Assembly (NCBI GenBank): GCA_030549495.1
Contig: JAUIRK010000952.1
Span: 496,001 to 560,000, forward strand
Direction of reading: 5' to 3'
Length of the DNA stretch: 64,000 nt
DNA from: Nectonema munidae
Taxonomy: Eukaryota > Nematomorpha > Nectonematoida > Nectonematidae
A program made the translations under genes and the position numbers. The notes under the pieces are model-generated. The model had not been told where the DNA came from. It saw nothing but the letters and a program-made list of their open reading frames with translations, and made no database searches. Positions 45,501-57,500 of the stretch are shown here, piece by piece. Position 1 is the first letter of the stretch. Each line of letters starts with the position of its first letter.

Positions 45501-48500
45501 TCAATCAGTGCTGCTTTGTCTTAAAACAATCAAGCAAAAGATAGGGTGTGCAAATGGGAAAATCACGTTACTTCAAACCTAATTGTCATGAAATAAAGAT
45601 GCCTTGTTTTGCATAAAGATAAGTGTATCTTTAAAAATATAACGAAAATAGTGCATCTACAGTACACCCTCTCAGATACAAGCAATCAGCCAGCTGCATT
45701 TTAAAAGTCGTTGCAAAGTGTTTTCAAAAAGTATGCCTTTTATTTGATAACATCATGACAGTATTGAAACTTCTTTATATTTTATCAATAAAACATAATT
45801 TGATTATTAAATATGCATGAATTAGCAATTCTATTCAAATTAAAAAATTTTAATTAATGCTTTTAAAAAAGTAATTAACATGAGATATAGAATAGAAATA
45901 AACATGCATTCGCTATACGTATGTAATATATCAACATTTTAAATTTATGTATCTGGAAAGTAATTAATGTAAATATTATTTGTGTGTATAAATTAAGACG
46001 TATCCTTGAGGAAGTCGTATTGTTGTAGGGGGCGTATTTCAGAGGGGTTAGTGTATTAAAAATACAAAAAAATACCCCTATTTCAAAATGTAGGATCTCA
46101 TGTACAGTAAAAATTATTCATCGTACCATAATGAAAGAAATTTTGAAAAACGAGGGTCTGCATCATGTTAAAGCAGCAGCTTTGCGCTGATGGATCGAAA
46201 ATATCAGAGCGTGAATTATGAGAAATCAGAAACATCATTTTTTGTGGCATGAATCAAAATTGAGACCATATAGTTAGTTAAGTTATATCCAGGTTAATAA
46301 GTTTTTAAAAAAAAAAGCAAATTTAACATTGTATATCTAGTTTACTTGACACAAAAAATGGATTAGTTTACAAAAATAAAATTTTTTTTTTGTCTACACC
46401 AAAAAAAGTATTCAAATGGCCCCTTTTGAATTTCGAAAAAGCATGACAACTTTGATCCTAATGATTTTGGTATAAACACTTAGGGTACCTTCAGACGCCC
46501 CAAATCATATTAGTGATTTGGCAAGACCAAAGGAAGTCAACAAAATATTAGGCAAAAAGTATATGCCTGTAACATACAAGGAATACAAAGCATACATGGT
46601 TTTGCCACATACTATATTTCTTGTATCAAACAAAACACAAATGAAATTTTGCAAGCCCTTTAGTACAAAGATACAGAGTAAAAGCTATTTACAACGGAGA
46701 AATATGGGATCCATTAAAAATGAACGCATTAGATAAAGAATCCTTCTATTAAGGTTTGGAGAGCTTCTAGTCTGGAATCTAAGCTTTGCTTAGGCAAACT
46801 AAATCCTTTATTCGCGTTTTAATCATAATGAAAAATTAAAAATAAGAGAATATTGATGCAGATTACGTGAAATCATAGACGGTTAATAAATTGTTCCAAA
46901 AATCTAAATTCATAAAAATATTAACTGATTGTGTTGAACGATATTTTTCTCATGTCTCTGGCAAAACAACACATAGCGAAAAATAAAACTTCATGTGTTA
47001 CTTGGAAAACCAAAAAAAGGACTAGTGTCATCAAATTTACAAGATATATTAAAACAAAAATAGATTGAAAAAGATGATTAATCTTGATATGATATCACTG
47101 CATATAACATTTATTTGAATTTGAGTAGCATATGAATATTTTCTTTATAAAATAAAAAAATTTTTTAATGTTAATCAAATCTAACATTTCAAATGTACTA
47201 ATTATTCTGGATTATGCGGTAAAAGCTTCTTTCTGAAAAAATGACCTTGGCTTCAATACCCCCATAACTACATTTGCTCAATTACAGATAGTTGAAAGAA
47301 GATATGGAGAAAGGGGGACTCTCTCTCTCTGAAAGATGCACAACTGAGAAAGCAATGGAGACGACGCTGCAAAAAAATGAAAAAGGTCAACCCTGGCAAG
47401 CCGGGATATAAGACCTTGTTCTCCTCCTGGAGACAAATGGATGATGATGACAGATAGTTGAAAATATAAATATAATGTTAATGGGTGTGGAAAAGAAGTA
47501 GCTTCTCGTAGAAGTAATTTTATGCAGTGAAAAAGGATATATAAAGTAACCTGTTGAATTTTGAGTGGGAGCGCAGTTTGGTAGGACTTTTGTTGAGTAT
47601 AAGTTTTGATAGAATTTATTTATGTCAATGACGTGACTACTATGCCTAACTTGTTTCGCCACTGATGATTTAGCACAATGTCCATGCTCCTCTTCTGTTG
47701 CTTCTGTAGAATTCGCATTTTCTTTGTAAAGGCCTTCTGAAGCTTCGATTAAACGTGAAAAGAGATTAAAAACGCAAATTGAAGAACTCGTTCACCGAAT
47801 ACAAAATATATGAACACTGATCTTTTTGAGAGAGAAAAAACTGACATTCTAAAATCAACACAAAATCTTATGCGATGATATACAATCACGGCAGTCTGTC
47901 CTCATTATTCTTTTATTCTGCTCAACTTCACGCCCTCCCTGAAGATATATTTATTTTGCGTGTATTTATAAATTTTGTGTTTCTTTTTGTCGTTTTAATA
48001 AAGTCAAATAACCTCACATAAGATGGAAAAAAAATCAGATAGCTTGTTCTAATTAGATAGCTTGTTCTAATCATATTTCTAATCAGATAGCTTGTTCTAA
48101 TTGTAAAGTGTGACACACACACCTGCAGAAGAAAGCAGGCGATAATCTTAAAAATTCTGTTCCTGATGGAAAATGTAAAATTTAATTTCTAAAAAAAATA
48201 AAAAGATTAAATTAACCCATTAAGTCCCAATGTTTCCATTTGGGAACAAAAATAATTTCATCTTCGTCTGCTTTTTTCAATGACTTTGAATATAAATCGT
48301 CTGCGTTTTTTAAATATCGTCTGATTTCTATGGTACTTAATGGGTTAAAAAAGAAAGAACGTTGAAAAAGCTATATTTAATGAAGAAAAAGGATGAAAAT
48401 ATTTAAAATGATGAATATCAGAAGGATCGTAACGATGAAATCGCTTGCTTTTCTGCCATGCATGGAGCCTTAGGGGTTAAAAATTGTTAATATCATGCGC

Positions 48501-51500
48501 TTTAAATGCTCAAAGAAAAATAATAGCAATATGAATTATAAATGGTGTGCCAAACTTAAGCGCTTAACGACCAGATTAACCCGTTAACGACTAGAATAAT
48601 CAGACGATATCTAATGTAAAGCAGAAGATTTGTATTAAAGAGCTTTGATAAACGCAGACGATTTTATTTTTGTAAAGTCGACTTAATCGACATTGGGCGT
48701 TAACGGGTTAATCAGGAGATATCTAATATTTATAAATGCAGCCGATTTGTATTTATGTAAAGTGGATTCAGGTCATTAACCCGTTAAGCATAAACCAAGA
48801 TTACTTCTCAGGGACTAGCCTGAAAGACAGCTTAGCAGAATAGCGAGGAGATACCTTAGGATTTGATTTTTATGTAGTCGACTCTGGTGGTTAGCGGATT
48901 AATAGGGGTTCTGTGAGAAATACCAATAAATAGAGCATAGAGATAGAATGAAAAAATTTTTTTTTTCTTTTATACCATTTTAGGTTCTAAATTGTCTTTT
49001 AATTTTGTTCATCACATGAAAGTGATTTTTTGAAATTTAAATGCTCACATTAAAAAAACGTAAAATTTTAAACCAATTCAAAGTAGTGACCCAAATACTT
49101 TTCGTATTAAACAATCTATGAACATTTTTCAAGATTTATTTAATTTATTATTAACTCAAAGCCAAAAACACCTGAAAAAGCTAGATCAAAGATTTTTATA
49201 CAAAATTTTGCCAATTTATGGAACACTTCTGTAAATACGAAAAAAATTTAGGTAAATAAAAAAAATAGATAAAGATGTGTTGGCAAAATAGTGTGAAACG
49301 AAATTTAAAGTCAAATTTTTTAAGTTCAAAAATCACTTACTTGTGATAGCTGAGAACAAATTTAAAATGCAAGTTAGGAGTTAAAAAAGACAACCTAAAA
49401 TTTAAAACTTAACCCATTTTGGATTATTATTGTTCCTGTAGAGAGGAACGAAGACGAACTCAAATTTCCAATGGAATTCAATAGGGATTAGTCAAACGCG
49501 TCTCGTTTGCGTGAACCAAAATGAGTATGGTTTATATGTATATAGGCTTTGCTAAAGATGCTTCAGGAACTTAGCAAAGTCACAACGTATGGAAAGCGTA
49601 GGATGGCATATAAATAAAGGATGAAGGAAGAAATACCTGATTTTAATTTGTTCTCCAGATCACGCTTAAAGGATCCTTTGTCAATGGAAGAAGATGGCAG
49701 CATGCCTTTCTTCTTATTGGAGTGAAGTAGTGATGGTGTTAACCCTGTTGTTGCTGATGCTGTTATCTTTTCCATGCCCCCAAGGTACACGAAGGAAGCT
49801 GAGGATATCCTGTACAAAATAGCAGAGAGAAATAGAGGTGAGTCAATTTGTGAAAAGGAAGCATGAATGATGATAATGATGATGATGGTCGTGGTTCAAG
49901 AGAGAGAAAATATTCGAAAGATTTGAATGTTTTGTGTTAGAGCGTAATTAAAAAATCGTGGAGAATACAAATTGGAAAGGAGGCATTGAAAGGATAGCGC
50001 AATTCTTTGCCACTACGATATACACGCATCTCTATGTATATATATTTTGTAATAAGCGGCTTCCCGTAAATTACTTGAATTTTACAAATAGGCAGGCGGC
50101 ATAGAAAGCCTCAGCCAATCGTATATGAGAGGCGTAGTGATTTAATTGATGAACGAAACACACACCATTCTTCATTGAAGAATGAAGAAGAGACGTTCAC
50201 GCAAAATGGCAAATTAACTTTACTAATTGTGCCTATCAATTAACATATTTACTTTTTGCGAACACTACTTATATACGCAATACGGACAGTTAGACTAGCG
50301 TGGCACAGTATGATAGGTAGGACCGTTTTTACAGCGAATATAACCATTTCAGCACTCATCGGTCATCAGTGAGCCACGAATTACTAATAATCATCATCCA
50401 CACCAGAGTATCAAGAAAAGAAAGTCATATGGAAAGAAGGGAGATGATTCGTCCTCAAAAGGTGCGTGCTCAATGGGTTAAGTTATGGGAAAATTTATGC
50501 GGAATAAGAGGCAGAAGAATAACTTTCAAAAACTAGTGCATAATTTACACACAAAACGTAGAATTTGGATAGATGAAAGGAAAATTAAGTCAAAAACCTT
50601 CATAGAAATGCTAATATAATAGTTAATATAATATATATGGTATCCGGTAATTTCATCTCCGTAATTTCATCGCATAGTAAATTCATCGTGATGCAATACA
50701 TCGTTGGTATTTTCATCGTATAGTGATTACATTGCGAGATTTATGGATACCATTACTCCCATGAGGTGTCACAAGATAATCCCACTATTTACGCGTATAT
50801 GCATACATTTTTATAAAATTACTAAGTGCATACTACATATTTATTTGCATCTTCACACGTCAAAATGTCTTTAAGTATGTTTTAAGGACAGGAAAAGTAG
50901 CTTTAATATAGACTTATCGTCATTGTCTCTAACTTCCTTGACTTCTTCTCAAATTCTGTGTATATAAAAACGGATATATGCAATAGAACTGGATACTAAA
51001 AAGCTTGAACTTTTTTGTGAAAAAAATTGCATACTGCAAGTTTTGTGGAATGAGATTATCTCAGTGAAAATTGAGTAGAAAATTGCTTTGTTACATCTTT
51101 GATTCTTTCTCAAGATAATATTTTGTCTTACTCAAGAGATGTAGAAGAGGGTATTTTCCTTGAAGAAGTAGCAATTAGTTCAAACTCGCTAATTTAAAGA
51201 GTTTTTATATCAAATGGATAAAAAAATCATAAAGAAAATGGATTTTTTTTTATCAGAATCCAATTGATTTTAACGTTTCTAGAACTACGTTAAAAAACTA
51301 CACACCTTCTATCAGAAAAGGTTTATCAAGTAATAAAAATTTACAACTTTAAATTGCTTTGATTTTTAACGCAAGAAATATTTTTAGGATGATTTGGATA
51401 CATTTAATGAAATAGCATAAATCATTCAAATAAAAAAACATTTTTAACGTATTTGTTTTCAAAGCTGGCAATGAAGGAAGAAGGTTCAAACAACAAAATA

Positions 51501-54500
51501 TTGCAGTATCAAAGTGCGAAAATATTATTGTAAATCCATGGTTGCAATACTTGAATTCTAAATCTATTCGAAAAGGACATTTAAAAGACAATCAAAAATC
51601 TTTAAAATTCAATATCAACGAAAGAGTAAGAAAAACTTAGACAATATAGTCTCAGATCTTTTTGCTTATACCATACATAGTCTTTGTTTCTTCAGAAAGA
51701 AAGAAAGAAAATGGCCTTCACTACCAAGAAGATAGAACAGCAACTCTAAAATGCTGATCTTTTATGATATAAATTTTGACTTAACTTAATTTTGAAGACA
51801 ATAGTATGCTAAAACCTTTAAAAATAATATTTGGTTTAGAAAAATGTCATCTTTAAAGGAAATTTTAAATGAAATTGCTGTTGATTTTGAGAACGTAGGT
51901 AACAAACTATCTATCTTTTTCGAAATAATTTCAATTATAAGGCGGAATCCTCTAAACCCAGTGTTTCCCAAACTTTTTTCCTGACGCCTCCCTAAGCTTT
52001 ATTAAAAAATTTCACGCTCCCCTCTCTTGAATTCAATTTTTTTTAATTTTAAATTAAAATTAATTTTCTAACACAAAGGTTAATTTTTTTAAGCTAATTA
52101 ATTTTCTTTAATTAAAACTAACTTCTTTTTTAATATTTTTAGTTTTCTTTAATTAACTTTAACAAAAACTTTATTAGAAAAAAAGCTTTAACTTTAAAAG
52201 CTAGAATGATAAGGGCCTTGTTGTTTTTCTTTGTCAAGTTCAGCTTTGACTTTTTTTTATCAGATTTGGAACGCAAATCGCTTTGAACATTGAGTCTACT
52301 TCTTTGTTTTGTTTTTAAAAATTAAATTCACACAAACAGTGGCGGATCCTAGGGGAAGGGGGGGGGGGGGGGGGAGCTCATGGGCCTAGCCCCCCCTCCC
52401 ATGAAAAATGGCTTCGAAAATTACCATTACTAATCTATACCCTTACATGTATAAAAAATAAATGTTTGCAATTTATTCATCGCAAAATAATGTTAAAAAT
52501 ATGAAAACATAGGTAATTAGTGATTCTAAAAGAGATAATGCAGCTGTCGTATTCTCTGAAGACTTTTAGCAAAATTGCAAAAAAATTTTAATAGATTTCG
52601 CCACCCCCCCCCCTATAAGAAATTTCTGGATTAGAAATAAATGCAGAATTTTTCAAGTGACATAAATTTAAAATTTTCTACAGCGCTTGAATCACATTTT
52701 AAATCTATGCCTTCTTTTTGCAGATAATCTTCCAATGTTTCAATATCGATGCTAAATGGATTATTTTGCGTAAGTTTCCATATGTAGCTTGGCACACTGA
52801 AATATCTGGAAAATATCGTAAAAATTCCTCAACAAGAAGATTCAAATTAGAAAGAATTTCTTTTTTAATATCATCGTCATACTCCATCACGTTGTCCTCA
52901 TCTTTAATCAGTTGATTCAAATAAAAAAAAGATGAAAAGTTTTCAACTTCAACTTTTCGTTTCCAAAGCTTGAGTTTTTCAATAAAAGCCTTGAGATTAT
53001 GACTTTATGTTTGAGTTTTTACTTGATTTTTTTTCTGAAAAAACATCATAAAATTTTTTTCCCTTTAATATTGCAAAAAAATGTTCATTTCCTCTTTAAG
53101 TTCATACAACCGTTTAAGCATATTTTCTCTAGAAAGCCATCGTACTTTAGTGTGAAAAGGAAGACATTTACCCATAGTTCCTAAATCTGTGCAAAGTGCC
53201 GAAAAAATTAATTATTGTATTTTACCTAAATTAAAAATGGACGATCAAAGAAATATATCTAGTCAAATAATATATAGTTTTTACTAGTTGTATAGTTTTA
53301 GTTCATCAGCTCCAACTACTAGCAGGACAATTTTCATTTTTATTTATTTTTTTGATTTATAAAAGTTTGATTTAATTATTAAAAATAATAAGAATTTACT
53401 CTTCTTTTGCTGTTCTCATTTAATAACTGATATTTTTCATTTTGAGTTTAAGAAGTCTGTTATAATTTAAAAAATAATTTAATTTTCTTTATCACTATTA
53501 ATTTTAATTCACAATTACTTCACTATTAATTTTTAATCTCCTTATCTATTTAATTTCTCTTTTCAAAGTGATTAAGTATTGTAGTTTTTGTTTGGTAAGT
53601 TTAATTTTCTTGGATATGTCATCTTTACCTAAACGGGCTCACATAGACAGTCCAACACATATGTCCACCCCACCTTATACATCTTCGCAAAAAATTTTCG
53701 ATCTTTTTGACAAATTCATCGCCAAACATTCTCTCCCAGCTGAGGCTCTTTTGGATTTCGCTAATCTTAAATCAGAAGTCATTCTTATTCATGCCAACCA
53801 ATTCGAAAGCAGTCCATCTATTTCTTCTGCTTCTACTCAACAATCTTACACTAAGGTTGCTGCAAGCAGCGCTTCTAAACCTCAACAACCTTCCTCTAAT
53901 CCAACGAAGGTATTGGCCCTCCCATCATTGAAAAAAGCCTTTGACCCCAAGCTCTCCACCATGATAAATCCTGCTAAACTCATTACTGATCGAGAAGAGA
54001 AAGCCTCTTTCAGAAAAACAATTGTAAAGGACCTGAGCACAGACTCTTACTCAATCCCTATCTCGAAAACTAAATCCACCTCTAGAGCAGCTCATCTTTT
54101 CCAATTTTCTTCAAACAAAGAAAGAGATTGTGCGGTGAAATCTCTTCTTCCTCCTCTTCTTCCCAACTTTCTTCTCACAAGCATCCCCAACACTATACCT
54201 CTAGACACTCTTACCGAAGCTATCTCAAGTGAAAATTTGAATATTAAAACTGTTGGTAATCTGATCCCTCTGAGAACAATAGGCAAGGTCGGGCAATCTT
54301 CCTACACTGCGCTCCTTAAGCCAAGCAATTCTCACCTTTGCAAACATCAGAGTAATTCTCAATTATACCATTTTGTATGCCAAAGTTTCTCTTCCGAAAG
54401 TGCGTCAATGTCAAAATTGCTTGAAATTTGGACATTCCAAACCTTACTGCAAAGCTACGTCTCCCAATTGCTCTCACTGTGGAAACAGAGGCCATTCCTC

Positions 54501-57500
54501 TCAAGACTGTCTGTTCTTAAATGACAGTTCTAAACTCAACTGCTTTAACTGTTCACAGAATCATTCCTCAGGATCATCCACATGCCCTTTCTTTATTCAA
54601 CTCAACTCTAATCTCTTATCCAATCACAAATCTCTTCTTAACTCTCTTAAATGTTGAACTTTCTTCATATAAATTTGAATCATTCCTCAATTGCATCGTC
54701 TAACCTGATCAACATTCTATACAGTAACTTTTATAATATTCTTTCTATCAATGAACCTTATGTCATCAATTCGTCTTTTCCTACCATCCCTAGTGGTTAC
54801 TCAGTTCTTTTTTCACATCCTATGTCTTTCTATTCAGAATGCATAGTTATAAAATCCTCTCTTTCACACACTCCTCTACCATCTTTCTCCTCAACGAGTT
54901 ATTTCTTCACATTTGTTCATTCGAAGCCAACTCCAATCCTCTTCTGCTCATTGTATTGCTCTCCTTCCAATTCAACCGTTATTCCTGAATCATTCTCTAC
55001 TTCTCTCCATAATGCAAAAGCATATATTTCTTATAATTTTTCAAATCAGTTTCACCTGATCATCTGTACTAACTCCAATGCACGATCTCAACTCTGGGAC
55101 AACTCTTCAAATACAAGAGGCCATGTCCTGTTATCTTTTCTTTCCTCAAACGAACTCTTTCTAGCTGACAAATCCAAGGAACCAACTTTCTTTAAATTAG
55201 TTAGAAATTCTTTTGTCTCTTCCCACATTGATCTAACTCTAACCTCTAAGTTTTCTCTCAGCCATATCCTGAACTGGTCTATATCCGACAACCCATCAGC
55301 TTCTGAACATCATTTTATCACTTTTCAAATTGATACCTCACCCTCTGGCTGTTCGACATACGTTTCAGCAAATAACCATCTCCACTGGCTAACATTTCTC
55401 AAATCCGTTAAAAAGAATCTTCCTCCTGTCCACCGTTCTCTATCTTCTACTTCAGAGTTAGAATCATTCTCTCTTCAGTTAAACAATGCGATTTCTTGAA
55501 AGCATTTCTTCTTCAACTCCCAAAAATCGTGTGTTTGCTAGGAAAAATGCTTTCTTCTGGAATTCAAATCTTTCTCGTCTGAAGTCAGCCGCACGTCAAG
55601 CTCTCAAAAGTTTTAGAAAGCAACGAACCACACCTTCTCTTTTAAAATATCAAAGTTGTATAGCTGATTTCAAATCTGCAATCAATCAAGAGAAAAGAGA
55701 CTCTTGGATCAAATACACCTCTCAAGCAAGCAAAAATCCTTGGAAATTTATCAACGCATTATCCAATAAGAAAAAGCAAGCTGATCTTCCTTTCATCAAT
55801 TCTTCTTTCCTCCCGGACAAAATCTATCACAATCCTTCTTTTCTTACTTCTTTTTTCCCTCATGATTCACCTACTTCTGATGACGTGAGTCACTCATTAC
55901 TGCGCGCTAAGGCGACCTTTTCACTTTCTAAAATTCAGAATCCCTCGTTCCCTGAGATCACCATCAAGGAAATAACCCAAACTATTGACAATCTTAACTC
56001 TAGATCTTCTCCTAGTTTTGATTTGATTACTCCCTTACATATTCAAAGATCATTTCATCTCTTCATCAATCACCTTATCTTAGTTTTCAATTCGATTCTA
56101 TCTCTTTCCCACTTTCCTTCCATTTGGAAAATAGGTCGTCTCATTTTTATTCCGAAAGCACATAAAGATCTGAACATTTCTTCCAATTGGCGCCCCATCA
56201 CTATTCTTCCAGCCATAGGTAAAATTTTCGAAAAAATTATCAGACGTCGACTTAGCTATCAAATTCACTCCCATAATCTCATTAATAATCTTCAATGTGC
56301 TTACCTACCGTTCAGAAATACCGAATCCGCACTTTCAAACTTCTCCACTTACATTGAAAAATCGAATCAAGAAAAAAAAATATGTTATCCAATGCGTTCA
56401 ATAATGCTTGGCATCCTGCTATTCTATCCAATCTTCTATCTAAAGCCTACCCCAAGTACCTTATTAAATTAATATCTAGCTATCTTTCAAACAGACAACT
56501 CATCTTCAAATATAAATTCTTCTCTGCTGTTCATTCTCTCTCTCTATCTACACCCCAAGGTGGTTGCCTCTCCGATATTCTCTGGATTGTCCTAATCAAT
56601 CCAATCCTCGAGTTTATTAGGTCAAATACAGACTTCGCTCAATGTTATTCTGATGACATTGTATTCTCCTTCTCAAGGGGTTTCACAAGTTAAGAATCTT
56701 TATAGAATTTCAGCTTTTTTCAAATCTCTAGTGAAATTTTCTAGCTCATTCAAGATCTCCTTTAACCCATCTAAAACGTCTTTGATCCATTTCACGCGCA
56801 AATCATTTTCAAATCTTGGTGTCACCTTAGACTCGTCCTATATAACACCCTCATCATCAGTTAAATATCTCGGGCTCACTTTCCAATCCAACTTACGTTG
56901 GACGGAACACTTCAAAAGTTTATACAAAAAGCTAAGCTTCACAATTTTTTCCACAAAAAAAGTCGTTGCTTACAAATGGGGCTTGTCTGTCTCTCACTCT
57001 CGTTTTATATACACCGGCATTGTCCTTCCCATCATTCAATACGGTATTCTCTCCTGGGGCTTAGCTCTTCTTCATTCATCTTCGCTCCATCTACTTTCTA
57101 AAATTCATAGGCTGTGTCTCCTCTCTATATCTAAGGCATTCCGCTCTCTACCTCTACTAGCTTACTTGAAATAAAAATTAGTAAAGTCTTCAACTAAAAA
57201 AGATTTATTTTCATGTATAAATCTTGTAATCCTCCACTCTCAACTTCTCATGATTTTTCTGACATCACGCCTTCCTTCAGTTTTTTTAACTCATTACTTT
57301 CTTCTTTTGCTCCAAACTTGAAAGTTCACCTTGTTCATCATGATTTGCCATCTATAATTTTAAAGCATCCCTCATCACCCCTTCCATACTCTTTGAACAT
57401 CTGTCGTAATAACAGTTTAGCAAAATCGTCTATTTTGACATCTCGCATTAGACTAGTATCTTTTCCGATGCTTCGAAGTCTTCAAATCATTGCTCAATAG

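Noticed and set aside
46518-46736. A small plus-strand protein gene
   Set aside because: No recognised motif, no splice context or neighbours; 46080-47000 may be an old transposon but no family could be named.
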